From contig CAZELP010000017.1 in the NCBI GenBank assembly GCA_964513205.1, positions 1 to 39,700 of the forward strand: DNA of 39,700 bases. Reading direction: 5' to 3'. The stretch is from JAGVJT01 sp964513205. Its GTDB lineage: Bacteria > Pseudomonadota > Gammaproteobacteria > Legionellales > Legionellaceae. A program made the translations under genes and the position numbers. Within the stretch, counting starts at the first letter, position 1. Every line of letters starts with the position of its first letter. Below, piece after piece: positions 16,650 to 24,782 of the stretch. The notes beneath the pieces were generated by a model that ran no database searches, was not told where the DNA came from, and saw only the letters and a list, made by a program, of their open reading frames with translations.

Positions 16650-18653
16650 CTATTTTTCAATCAATAAGATTTTTACTGATTGTCCAAATATCGGAATTTG
16701 GACATTGGTAATATCCAACGTTCTTATTTTGTAATCTCGTAAACCGTGAAGCAATGGATAAAATGGGGCAGCCATGAATGCTTTTGTATGTTTTGTGTGT
16801 TTTTTAGCATGATACAACTGAATATTTCCTATCCAAATGGGGTTGTATTCATAAAGCAGATGAAAGTTAGAGCGCCATAAATGAAGCAGTAGAATGGGTT
16901 TTGCTCCTTTTCTACCGTAACTCATCACCAAATCGGGTTTTCTATTGAGATAAAATTGTCCTGTTAATGGAATTTTTGATGGAGTTGGATTGGTTCTTGC
17001 AATTAGATTTTCAATAAAAGAAGTCGATTGCTTTTCCCAGCCATTGCTTATTAAAGAATGCTCAAATACATCGATTGCACCTGCATATTGAAGATTAAAA
17101 AGGCCTGCCGGTTGTCCAAGGCGGTTGCTGCTGTATATCGGGAGTAGTGATTTTTTTTGATTCCACCACGCATCATGAGTCAGCATATATTGAGTGGGTC
17201 GAGGGTTGTATATTTTTAGTGTTTGATGAAAATTTAAAGTTGCCATTAAAGCACCGATCACAATATAAAAAACTAAACCAGTGAAAAAAGACTTGAGGGA
17301 GACCAGTGTTTCAATTCTGCGATAAAACAACCAGTGCAATAGACTGATACTGCAACCCAGCATAAACGCAGTCAAAACTGTACTAAACCACGTTTCTCCG
17401 AGATAAATAAGTGAGATGCTGGCAAAAAAAATGAAGGCCGTAATCAGCCATTTGAATGTTTGTTGAAGTGCAGGGGGATATTCGGGATTGCTCAACGTTG
17501 TCAATGAGAAAAAAGCAAAAATGCTGGTGCTGAGGAAAAAACATTCCACAGGAGAAAAAAATGATTTATCGGAGGCAGCCAAAAAGCCAATCGCGTGGTG
17601 GAATAAAAATGGCGATGCACCTAAACACAAAAGTGTCGTGAAAAACAACAAACTAATCCAATAACCTGAAAAGCGAGGTGAGTGGTTCAGTACGCCGTGA
17701 CACACTTGTGTGATAACCAACGTTAAAATGGCCAATGGATTTAAAAAAAGCAGGACAGTTGTAAAAAAAACATCAAAGGAATGCGTGCGGATACTTTGTA
17801 AAAAAAAGTAAATAGGCAGATCGAGATGATTACAAATAATTCGATGTGCCATATCTTGCGTTAAAAAAATAGAGCTTGTTACAAAAAAAACACAGAGTAG
17901 GAGCGTGGTGAAAGTTTTCGCGTAATGCGTTTCGTTTCTGGGCGTTAAGATTTTAGCAATTGTTTTGAGAAATTGAATGTGATGCATGCTTTCCCATATT
18001 GAATGTAAAAAAGGGCGTAGCAAGTTTCCTGTACGAGCCCATATCTTTTTAACACCAAGTCCAAAAAGCCACAGAAAAAGTAAAATGGCGATGATGACTA
18101 AAAAGAGCTTCGTTGCTGTTTGTGTGGAGAGAGAGGAGCTCGCCGCTCCTACTAAAATTCCTGGTCCAAGATAAAGTAAAGACCAGCCAATCGCTGAAAA
18201 CGTGTTGGCGACAAAAAAGTGTAAATGGCCCATTTTCATCATGCCGGCAATTACGGGAATAATGGAGCGTAAAGGACCTACAAAACGTCCTAAAAACACG
18301 CTTTTTCCACCATGATGTTCAAAATAGTTTTTTCCGTAGGCCAGCCAATTGGGGTAGCGGCTGAATGGCCATAATAATGCCAAGCGATCGCTGAAATAGT
18401 ATCCTAAGAAATAGCTGCCACCATCTCCGGCAATCGCACCGATAATGGCGGCACTCAGACAGGACTTTAATCCAATTACCCCTGTTCCCGCTAAAATTCC
18501 GACCATGGTCATCATAATCGAACCAGGTACAATGCTGCCGACAATTGCCAAGGACTCCAGAAATGAGATGAAAAAAACAATAATAGAAGCCCACTCGGGA
18601 TGAGTTCTTAGCCACTCGATTAAAGGTTGTATATATGCAATGGAAAGTTCCAT
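16650..18653 (-). CDS. DedA - PAP2-like - LssY_C fusion membrane protein
   Basis: A 667-residue polytopic inner-membrane protein. Residues about 1-215 are a DedA/SNARE-associated domain (FLESLAIVGSIVPGS, AGDGGSYFLGYY, FLGRFVGPLRSIIP), a family tied to lipid flipping and membrane homeostasis. Residues about 255-440 have the PAP2 phosphatase helix layout, but the KxxxxxxRP, PSGH and SRx5Hx3D signatures are not recognisable: SFFSPVEC and YLGETWFSTV stand at the expected places without the catalytic His residues. Residues about 470-667 are an LssY C-terminal-like domain (LTGQFYLNRKPD, LLHLWRSN, IWIGNIQLYH). The ATG at 18653 follows GGATAA. The gene lies 4 bases after lipB in the dacA-ybeD-lipB operon. 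Confidence 0.82.
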   Translation of the reverse strand: MELSIAYIQPLIEWLRTHPEWASIIVFFISFLESLAIVGSIVPGSIMMTMVGILAGTGVIGLKSCLSAAIIGAIAGDGGSYFLGYYFSDRLALLWPFSRYPNWLAYGKNYFEHHGGKSVFLGRFVGPLRSIIPVIAGMMKMGHLHFFVANTFSAIGWSLLYLGPGILVGAASSSLSTQTATKLFLVIIAILLFLWLFGLGVKKIWARTGNLLRPFLHSIWESMHHIQFLKTIAKILTPRNETHYAKTFTTLLLCVFFVTSSIFLTQDMAHRIICNHLDLPIYFFLQSIRTHSFDVFFTTVLLFLNPLAILTLVITQVCHGVLNHSPRFSGYWISLLFFTTLLCLGASPFLFHHAIGFLAASDKSFFSPVECFFLSTSIFAFFSLTTLSNPEYPPALQQTFKWLITAFIFFASISLIYLGETWFSTVLTAFMLGCSISLLHWLFYRRIETLVSLKSFFTGLVFYIVIGALMATLNFHQTLKIYNPRPTQYMLTHDAWWNQKKSLLPIYSSNRLGQPAGLFNLQYAGAIDVFEHSLISNGWEKQSTSFIENLIARTNPTPSKIPLTGQFYLNRKPDLVMSYGRKGAKPILLLHLWRSNFHLLYEYNPIWIGNIQLYHAKKHTKHTKAFMAAPFYPLLHGLRDYKIRTLDITNVQIPIFGQSVKILLIEK

Positions 18654-18657
18654 CTTT

Positions 18658-19257
18658 TTATCCAAATTGTTTGATGAGATCGTCGATCATTTGATTCTGT
18701 ACCGCACTCATCGTGATATTATTCACATAATTTTTAATTTGTGTCATTTGTAATTCAGGAAAGCCACAAGGATTAATCCCTTTGAATGGTGTGAGATCCA
18801 TGGCTACATTGAGTGCTATGCCATGATATGTACAGCCATTTTTGACACGCAATCCAATCGATGCAATTTTTCGTTCTTCAACATAAACACCTGGCGCGCC
18901 ACATCGAGTTTGTGCTGTGATGCCAAAAGCCATCAATGTATTGATGATAGTCTTTTCAAGATTACAAACCAGGGTTTTGATGCCGAGTTTTCTTCGGCGT
19001 AAATCAAATAGAACATAGACTACCAGTTGTCCTGGTCCATGAAACGTCACTTGCCCACCTCGATCACTTTGGACAATGGGGATGTTGCCAGGGTTCAACA
19101 CATGTTGTGGCTTTCCCGCTTGACCTTGTGTGTAGACAGGAGGGTGTTCGAGTAACCAAATTTCGTCTGGCGTGTCGTCTTTTCTCTCGATTGTAAATTG
19201 CTTCATTTCCTCGTAAATCAGGTCGTAGGGTTGTTGGCCTCGAACGCGAATTTGCAT
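18658..19257 (-). CDS. lipB: Octanoyl-[ACP]:protein octanoyltransferase LipB
   Basis: A 199-residue enzyme of lipoate synthesis that moves octanoyl from acyl carrier protein to lipoyl domains of 2-oxoacid dehydrogenases and GcvH. The diagnostic RGGQVTFHGPGQLV motif, the catalytic-Lys region KIASIGLRV and the nucleophile C164 in NPCGFP are all present, and the length is normal. The ATG overlaps the ybeD stop by one base (TAATG). The order dacA-ybeD-lipB matches Escherichia coli. No lipA is present in the window. Confidence 0.97.
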   Translation of the reverse strand: MQIRVRGQQPYDLIYEEMKQFTIERKDDTPDEIWLLEHPPVYTQGQAGKPQHVLNPGNIPIVQSDRGGQVTFHGPGQLVVYVLFDLRRRKLGIKTLVCNLEKTIINTLMAFGITAQTRCGAPGVYVEERKIASIGLRVKNGCTYHGIALNVAMDLTPFKGINPCGFPELQMTQIKNYVNNITMSAVQNQMIDDLIKQFG

Positions 19258-19517
19258 TAGAGCACCATACGAACATGAGGTGCTTGAGTGAGAGCAAGAT
19301 AGAGAGAATCAAGCGTTTTCTGATCTTCTGCATGTACCATGAGATGCACTGCAATATAGCGATCTTGCTTACTCAGTTGAGTTCGTATATCGGCTGTAGT
19401 CAGTTTGGGATAATATTTTTGGCCGATACTGAGAATATTGCTTGCAAAGTCAGGCATATTTTCCCCTATGATTTTGATGGAAAAATCACAGGGGAAAGTC
19501 ATAAAAGTAGAGGTCAT
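19257..19517 (-). CDS. ybeD: YbeD/DUF493 family regulatory-like protein
   Basis: An 86-residue small alpha/beta (ACT-like) protein of the DUF493 family. The C-terminal HVRMVL closely matches the end of E. coli YbeD, and the TFPCDFSIKIIG start is the usual first strand. The function is unknown; its conserved place between dacA and lipB is the main clue. The ATG at 19517 is chosen over the in-frame TTG at 19532, which lies inside dacA; another ATG at 19502 is possible. It overlaps lipB by one base. Confidence 0.9.
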   Translation of the reverse strand: MTSTFMTFPCDFSIKIIGENMPDFASNILSIGQKYYPKLTTADIRTQLSKQDRYIAVHLMVHAEDQKTLDSLYLALTQAPHVRMVL

Positions 19518-19521
19518 GTTT

Positions 19522-20733
19522 CTAGCCAACAAACCAGTGGTTAAACATCAGTTTAACTGAGTCTTTCGCTCGTGCAAAGATTCCTCCGCGCGGAGCTTCA
19601 TTTAAGGCATAAAGTGGTTCTGTTGCAATGACTTGGTTGTCAAACTGAACGACAAGCTCACCGACCGCGTCGCCTTTGTGGAGAGGCGCTTGCACGTATT
19701 TCGGTATTTTTGTACTGACACTTAAGCGTTGGTATTGGCCTGCTGCAATGGTGACATATTCATCGTGACTCAGTCCAACTGCCACCGTTTTGTCTGTTCC
19801 TTTGTATAAAGGGAGCGTGCTGACGGTTTTGTTCTTTTCGTAGAGCTTGTGTGTTTCGAAAAATCGAAAACCGTAATTCAATAGACGTTCACTGTCATCT
19901 GCTCGTACGGTTTCGTTTGGTGAGCCCAGTACAACAGCGATCAAGCGCATATCATTTCGTTTAGCTGATGAAACAAGACAAAAGCCGGCGTCATTTGTAT
20001 GACCTGTTTTTATTCCATCGACATTCGCGTCGCGCCACAACAGACGGTTACGATTGGGTTGTCGAATGCCGTTAAATGTGAACCACTTTTGTTGATACCA
20101 ATGATAGTATTCAGGGAAATCATTCACTAACGCGCGCCCAAGAATAGCCAAGTCTTTTGCGGTCGTATGTAAATCTGGATTAGGTAAGCCCGTGCTATCA
20201 GTAAAATGACTATTCAGCATGCCAATGCTTTTGGCTTGTTGGTTCATGACATCTGTAAATCCAGCTTCACTTCCACCTAAATGCTCAGCCATTGCGACAC
20301 AGGCGTCATTTCCTGAATCAACAATAATTCCTTTTAAGAGCTCTTCTACGCTGACAGATTGCCCTTCTTTTACAAACATGCGTGAACCGCCAGTTTTCCA
20401 AGCTTCTTGGCTGATTCGCACCATATCTGTTAGGTGGATTTGTTGATTTTTCAGTGCGTTTGAAATGACATAAAGGGTCATCATTTTGGTTAAACTGGCG
20501 GGAGGAAGTTGCTCTTCGCTATTTTTTTCTGCCAAAATTTTTCCGCTATCTGCATCGATCAAAATATAAGCCTTTGCATTGAGTGCAGGAGGGGTTGGTG
20601 TGACCAACGGATTGGCGTGTACTGTTGGTGTTGGTCTTGCGAGCTCGCCTGTGTTGGCTGTCGCCAATGCAGGAGTGGCCAGTGTAAGAGCAAGTGAAAC
20701 ACATAATGTGGAGAGCGCTTGTCTTTTTTTCAT
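19522..20733 (-). CDS. dacA: D-alanyl-D-alanine carboxypeptidase (PBP5/6 family)
   Basis: A 403-residue periplasmic serine-type carboxypeptidase trimming pentapeptide stems of peptidoglycan. A signal peptide (MKKRQALSTLCVSLALTLA, cleavage around ALA) is followed by the three penicillin-binding motifs: S80-L-T-K83, S140-G-N142 and K242-T-G. The C-terminal beta-rich domain and a terminal helix (DSVKLMFNHWFVG) fit the amphipathic anchor of PBP5. It is the first gene of the dacA-ybeD-lipB-DedA operon on the minus strand. Confidence 0.97.
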   Translation of the reverse strand: MKKRQALSTLCVSLALTLATPALATANTGELARPTPTVHANPLVTPTPPALNAKAYILIDADSGKILAEKNSEEQLPPASLTKMMTLYVISNALKNQQIHLTDMVRISQEAWKTGGSRMFVKEGQSVSVEELLKGIIVDSGNDACVAMAEHLGGSEAGFTDVMNQQAKSIGMLNSHFTDSTGLPNPDLHTTAKDLAILGRALVNDFPEYYHWYQQKWFTFNGIRQPNRNRLLWRDANVDGIKTGHTNDAGFCLVSSAKRNDMRLIAVVLGSPNETVRADDSERLLNYGFRFFETHKLYEKNKTVSTLPLYKGTDKTVAVGLSHDEYVTIAAGQYQRLSVSTKIPKYVQAPLHKGDAVGELVVQFDNQVIATEPLYALNEAPRGGIFARAKDSVKLMFNHWFVG

Positions 20734-20761
20734 AAATTTACCCGTGAATTTAAAGTGACAA

Positions 20762-20791
20762 ATAGTAACATAATCGTCGGTCAGCTCACAA
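20762..20791 (-). promoter_or_regulatory. Possible dacA promoter
   Basis: On the minus strand TTGTGA (20791-20786) is followed after 18 bases by TACTAT (20767-20762), about 28 bases before the dacA ATG. Both boxes are imperfect, so this is only a candidate. Confidence 0.28.
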
Positions 20792-20826
20792 TCATTGAAG
20801 CAGATGGAGTAGTCTAGAGCGCAGAA

Positions 20827-22041
20827 TTATAGACCAAGCCATCGGATGAATTGGTTGCTTTGGTGTAATGTAATCGGCGATTTTTTATCAAAATACACGG
20901 TATATTGGGCGGGTGTACCTGAGCTTTCATGTGCTTTAGATTGAATATCAGTGACATGTCCAAGTTCGAGGATTTTCATTTCAGTGATATAGTAGCCGCG
21001 CTCCATTTTGATGTTTGGAACAACAAAAGCGATGTTTTGGTAGATGTCTGGGCTTTTCAGTTCGCTCATCAATCTTTGAAGTTCTCGTTCACTCAAAGCG
21101 ACATATTCCGTTTGATTGATTTGTCGTCTCAACATCCGTCCGAGAGGGGCTTTTTCATGAAATGTGGCTTGATATTGTGTGGCTTTCATCGTCATGATAG
21201 GGGCTGTTTCAGCATATTTAATTTTCATGTTTGCAAAGAAGACATCATCCCGAACTTCTGGATTTTGCACGATATTTTGAGGTGACTCGGTTTTTGAAAC
21301 GGATGGAGTGGTGCAGTTTAAAAATTTTGATGACTGGAACCAAGATTCGTTTGGATAATAAACCACAAAAAGCGCTTGGTTTTTAATGGTATTGATGATC
21401 GATTCTGCGAGTTCAAGAGGTACTGCAGGGCAGCCCCAACTTCTTCCTGGTCGACCATACTTTTCAATAAAAGACTCATTCATATACCATCCACCATGCA
21501 TGACAATGGCTCTGTTTTCTGCGTTATCGTTAAATCCTCTATCTAAACCAGTCAGTCTCAAAGACAGCCCTTCTCTACCTCGATAAGCGTTATTTGTCAG
21601 ATAAATTCCAATGCTGCTCGATTTGCTATTGTATCGATTAGAAAAAAATGTAGTTAAAAGCTCACCTGATTTGATTCCATGGGAAACATAAGTATGAAAG
21701 AGAAGTTCTTGTGTTTTTATGTTAAAGATCCACAAGCGTTTTTCACTAGAAGGGATAGAGTAGTCAATAATGGCAAGAATAGGGTTTTGATCAATTTGAT
21801 AGTTGTGAGCACACTCAATTGCAGTTAACACTTTTTGTGTGGCCATTGGGGTGAGGGTGGGTGCATTTTTTCTAAGCATCATTTTTGTGGATTCAATATC
21901 AAAAGTTGAATTTGGGTAGTCATATCCTATCGGTGCAATGGAAATGATCGAATTCATTTCATCTTTTTTATGCTGGGGAATACATGTCATGCCTAAACCA
22001 AATGAAACGGCTGCGATAACGAAACACAGCTGAGTACGCAT
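20827..22041 (-). CDS. Murein L,D-transpeptidase catalytic-domain family protein (YkuD_2 type)
   Basis: A 404-residue exported protein with a signal peptide (TQLCFVIAAVSFGLGMTC). The catalytic domain occupies about residues 60-240: ILAIIDYSIPSSEKRLWIFN, IVMHGGWYM and the active-site stretch GRSWGCPAVP with C204. This Cys-His pair is typical of the YkuD-like subfamily with SWGCPA. These enzymes cross-link or modify peptidoglycan, or attach proteins to it. The C-terminal 150 residues carry no motif I recognise. A lipobox-like TC near residue 20 is weak. It is transcribed alone, 93 bases upstream of dacA on the same strand. Confidence 0.87.
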   Translation of the reverse strand: MRTQLCFVIAAVSFGLGMTCIPQHKKDEMNSIISIAPIGYDYPNSTFDIESTKMMLRKNAPTLTPMATQKVLTAIECAHNYQIDQNPILAIIDYSIPSSEKRLWIFNIKTQELLFHTYVSHGIKSGELLTTFFSNRYNSKSSSIGIYLTNNAYRGREGLSLRLTGLDRGFNDNAENRAIVMHGGWYMNESFIEKYGRPGRSWGCPAVPLELAESIINTIKNQALFVVYYPNESWFQSSKFLNCTTPSVSKTESPQNIVQNPEVRDDVFFANMKIKYAETAPIMTMKATQYQATFHEKAPLGRMLRRQINQTEYVALSERELQRLMSELKSPDIYQNIAFVVPNIKMERGYYITEMKILELGHVTDIQSKAHESSGTPAQYTVYFDKKSPITLHQSNQFIRWLGL

Positions 22042-22104
22042 GATAATTGACCTGTGATCGATTGGCTTAATTTAAATATAGGACAACTTTCATAAATTAT
22101 CATG

Positions 22105-22133
22105 TTGACATGGCTTATGATGTAGATGAGAAT
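22105..22133 (+). promoter_or_regulatory. Possible cold-shock gene promoter
   Basis: A perfect TTGACA (22105-22110), a 17-base spacer and GAGAAT (22128-22133, four of six) lie before the cold-shock gene. Transcription from here would begin downstream of the in-frame ATG at 22110, which supports the start at 22164. Confidence 0.35.
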
Positions 22134-22163
22134 GATCGCGGTTATTTACAAAGGAGTCGTAAC

Positions 22164-22370
22164 ATGTCGGATAAAATACGTGGTCAGGTGAAGTGGTTCA
22201 ATGAAAGCAAAGGTTTTGGTTTTATTGAGTCTCAGGGTAAAGATTATTTTGTACATTTCAGTGCAATTACAGGTTCAGGTTTCAAAACATTACCAGAAGG
22301 TGGTCAGGTTCTGTTTAAAGCTGTTCAAGGCCCTAAAGGTGCTCAAGCTGAAGAAGTTGAACTGGTTTAA
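22164..22370 (+). CDS. CspA-family cold-shock protein
   Basis: A 68-residue single cold-shock domain binding single-stranded nucleic acid. RNP1 (KGFGFIE) and RNP2 (YFVHFSAI) are both present, after the usual VKWFNESKG strand. The ATG at 22164 is chosen because AAGGAG (22151-22156) sits at the right distance and MSDKIRGQVKWFN is a normal family start. Its TAA overlaps the next ATG by one base (TAATG), so it is translationally coupled to panD, an odd pairing. Confidence 0.95.
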   Translation: MSDKIRGQVKWFNESKGFGFIESQGKDYFVHFSAITGSGFKTLPEGGQVLFKAVQGPKGAQAEEVELV

Positions 22371-22792
22371 TGTCGAATAGTTGTATGACGCCTATCTACA
22401 CAAGACGAATGCTAAAATCAAAAATTCATCGTGCTACAGTAACGCATGCTGATTTAAGTTATGAAGGAAGTATTACACTTTCTCCTGAATTACTTGTCGC
22501 AGCCGACATTCTGCCTAATGAGGCAGTTCATGTTTGGAACGTTACGGCGGGCACGCGTTTTGAGACTTATGCAATTGAAGGCCAAGAACGTTCTTCTTCT
22601 GTTTGTGTGAATGGTGCAGCGGCACATCTTGTTACGCCTGGTGATATCATCATCATTGCCTCTTTTATTCAACTAGACAATCATGCTTGTCTGCAGTGGG
22701 AACCAAAAGTGGTCTTTGTTGATGAGCGCAATGCCATTAAGGAATTGCGCCCAGAGCGGGTTACACTGGATCTAAATCTTACTCTTAACTAA
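22370..22792 (+). CDS. panD: Aspartate 1-decarboxylase (pro-enzyme)
   Basis: PanD makes beta-alanine for pantothenate and CoA. MLKSKIHRATVTHADLSYEGSITL contains the self-processing Gly-Ser bond in YEGS, where Ser becomes the pyruvoyl group (residue 34 from this start). NEAVHVWNVTAGTRFETYAI, VNGAAAHLV and GDIIIIASF are also typical. From 22370 the protein is 140 residues, about 13 longer at the N-terminus than usual. In-frame ATGs at 22385 and 22409 are alternatives, and the last gives the common MLKSKIHRA start. The TAATG junction with the cold-shock gene favours 22370. No other pantothenate gene is nearby. Confidence 0.94.
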   Translation: MSNSCMTPIYTRRMLKSKIHRATVTHADLSYEGSITLSPELLVAADILPNEAVHVWNVTAGTRFETYAIEGQERSSSVCVNGAAAHLVTPGDIIIIASFIQLDNHACLQWEPKVVFVDERNAIKELRPERVTLDLNLTLN

Positions 22793-22797
22793 TTCAT

Positions 22798-22992
22798 TTA
22801 GTCTTCTCGGCGCCTTGGACAAACCTGCTTGGTTTTGACCTTTTCTTGAGTGACATCAAGAGGGGCGTCCTGATCCCAACGAACCCAGTTGTGTGCTGGG
22901 GAATTGACAATTTCATGCGGTTCCAGTGCGTCTGTATTACTTCTAGAGCATGCACCTACTAGGAAGCACATCAAAAAGATAGTCCATCTCAT
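22798..22992 (-). CDS. Small putative lipoprotein
   Basis: A 64-residue protein from the ATG at 22992 (a GTG at 23004 is an alternative). A short hydrophobic signal (WTIFLMCFLVGAC) ends in a lipobox-like VGAC, predicting lipidation of the Cys. The remainder is a short hydrophilic tail with WVRWDQDAPLDVT. I do not recognise the family. It lies between panD and the acyl-CoA dehydrogenase gene on the opposite strand, its stop 5 bases from the panD stop. Confidence 0.6.
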   Translation of the reverse strand: MRWTIFLMCFLVGACSRSNTDALEPHEIVNSPAHNWVRWDQDAPLDVTQEKVKTKQVCPRRRED

Positions 22993-23119
22993 TTTTTGTC
23001 TCACTGCCTCGATTTATCTGAAGCCCTCATCATAGCTTTTTATTGTTGACGAAGATATACTTTTGATTCATCGCTAACTTGATGCGTAGTGTCTTTGATT
23101 TCTGAGAGGAGATGTTGAC

Positions 23120-24271
23120 ATGGATGATTTGTTTTATTTCGACGAAATGTTGACCGATGATGAGCGATTGATTCGAGATACAGTCCAACGGTTTGTCAAA
23201 GAAGAAGTTGAATCTAAAATTGCCAAAGCTTTTGAAGAGGGGACTTTCCCTTTGGAGCTGATACCCAAAATTGCAGATCTTGGATTATTGGGTCTTACAC
23301 TTCCCCTTGAATATGGCGGTTCGGATGCATCTTACGTGGCTTATGGTCTTGTGTGTCAAGCGTTGGAGGCCGGAGACAGTGGATTACGCAGCTTTGTATC
23401 TGTGCAAAGTTCTTTGTGCATGTATCCGATTTTTCGTTATGGAACAGAAGCTCAGAAAAAGCGTTTTTTACCTTCAATGGCGGCAGGAAAATGCATCGGC
23501 TGTTTTGGTTTGACCGAAGCCAATTCTGGGTCTGATCCGGCCAGTATGAAAACTTTTGCCAAATCAGTCGATAAGGGCTTTGTGTTAAATGGATCTAAGC
23601 TTTGGATTACCAACGCCACGATTGCTGATGTTGCAATTGTTTGGGCAAAAACAGAAGAGGGTATTCGAGGATTTTTGGTTGAGAAAGGGATGCCAGGTTT
23701 TACCACTCATCCGATAGAACATAAAATGTCATTGCGTGCATCAATAACGGGCGAACTGGTGTTTGAAAATGTGTTTGTGCCAGAAGAAAATGTACTGACT
23801 TCAAAAGGGCTATCTCTTCCTTTGAGTTGTCTCAGCCAGGCACGATATGGGATTGCGTGGGGCGCAATGGGGGCGGCGCAAGATTGCTTTGAACGAACAC
23901 GAGCGTATTTGTTAGAAAGAAATCAGTTTGGGAAACCTCTGGCTTCTTTTCAGCTCAATCAAGCCCAATTGTCAAAAATGTACACGGAGATTGTGAAAGC
24001 GCAATGGCTTCATTTACAGCTTGGCCGTCTTAAAGCACAAAAACGCGAAACGCCGGCTATGATTTCTCTGGCAAAAGGGAACGCCTGCCGAGAAGCATTG
24101 CAAATTGCGAGAACATGTCGAAATCTATTGGGTGCAAATGGCATTAGTCTTGAATATCACGTGATTCGGCATATGCTTAATTTAGAATCTGTTTTTACAT
24201 ATGAAGGCACAGACCATGTCCATACGTTAGTCGTGGGAAAATATCTAACAGGCATTGACGCGTTTTCTTAA
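23120..24271 (+). CDS. gcdH: Acyl-CoA dehydrogenase, glutaryl-CoA dehydrogenase type
   Basis: A 383-residue FAD flavoprotein. Typical segments are CFGLTEANSGSDP, KLWITNATIADVAIVWAK, RYGIAWGAMGAAQDC, RNQFGKPLASFQL and NLESVFTYEGTDHVHTLVVG, with catalytic base E362 in YEGT. The SGLRSFVSVQSSL segment and the RYGIAWG region are characteristic of glutaryl-CoA dehydrogenases (lysine/tryptophan degradation, glutaryl-CoA to crotonyl-CoA). Other short-chain acyl-CoA dehydrogenases remain possible. GGAG precedes the ATG. No electron-transfer flavoprotein genes are nearby. Confidence 0.88.
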   Translation: MDDLFYFDEMLTDDERLIRDTVQRFVKEEVESKIAKAFEEGTFPLELIPKIADLGLLGLTLPLEYGGSDASYVAYGLVCQALEAGDSGLRSFVSVQSSLCMYPIFRYGTEAQKKRFLPSMAAGKCIGCFGLTEANSGSDPASMKTFAKSVDKGFVLNGSKLWITNATIADVAIVWAKTEEGIRGFLVEKGMPGFTTHPIEHKMSLRASITGELVFENVFVPEENVLTSKGLSLPLSCLSQARYGIAWGAMGAAQDCFERTRAYLLERNQFGKPLASFQLNQAQLSKMYTEIVKAQWLHLQLGRLKAQKRETPAMISLAKGNACREALQIARTCRNLLGANGISLEYHVIRHMLNLESVFTYEGTDHVHTLVVGKYLTGIDAFS

Positions 24272-24331
24272 GGTTGTTCTTCTTGTGAAGAGTCGGTATG
24301 ATGTAAGGCACGGAGTAAAAAGGAGATGAAT

Positions 24332-24769
24332 ATGTACAAAAAAGTATTGTTTGCTACTGATTTTGACGAAGTAGGTGTCGAAGCCGCTAAAAAAGCAAAA
24401 AAAATTGCAGATGAGAACGGCGCTGAGCTTATTTTGGTACATGTTGTAGAGCCTATCCCTGCGTATGCATATCCAGGTTTTGCAGGTTTTGCAGAAGTTG
24501 AGGTATCTATACGTGAGCAGGCTGAAAAGGAATTAAACGCTTTGGCGGATAAACTCGGTGTAGATGCGGCACATCGTTTGCTTGAGTTTGGTTCTGTCAA
24601 AAACGAAGTATTGCGTGTTGCTGAAGAACAGAAGATTGATTTGCTGGTCACAGGAAGCCATGGTAAACACGGTTTCGCTTTGCTGTTGGGGTCAACTACA
24701 AATTCGATATTACATGGTGCTCAATGTGATATGCTGGTTGTTCGTCCTAAAATTCATGAAGAGCATTAA
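24332..24769 (+). CDS. Universal stress protein, UspA family
   Basis: A 145-residue cytoplasmic Usp domain. The start KKVLFATDF, the HVVEPIPAYAYPG loop and the ATP-binding signature GSHGKHGFALLLGSTTNSIL (G-2x-G-9x-G-S/T) point to an ATP-binding member. The ATG at 24332 is preferred over 24326 because GGAG (24322-24325) abuts the latter. The role is in stress survival; the partner is unknown. Confidence 0.95.
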   Translation: MYKKVLFATDFDEVGVEAAKKAKKIADENGAELILVHVVEPIPAYAYPGFAGFAEVEVSIREQAEKELNALADKLGVDAAHRLLEFGSVKNEVLRVAEEQKIDLLVTGSHGKHGFALLLGSTTNSILHGAQCDMLVVRPKIHEEH

Positions 24770-24782
24770 AAGTTATTGATCA

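Noticed and set aside
16681..16704. 9-bp inverted repeat (TGTCCAAAT and ATTTGGACA) as a terminator
   Set aside because: It lies inside the 3' coding part of the DedA-LssY gene, about 30 bases before its stop, with no T-run adjacent; probably chance or codon-level.
24268..24651. 127-residue antisense open frame
   Set aside because: It is antisense to the universal stress protein gene and is a Ser/Ala-rich shadow.
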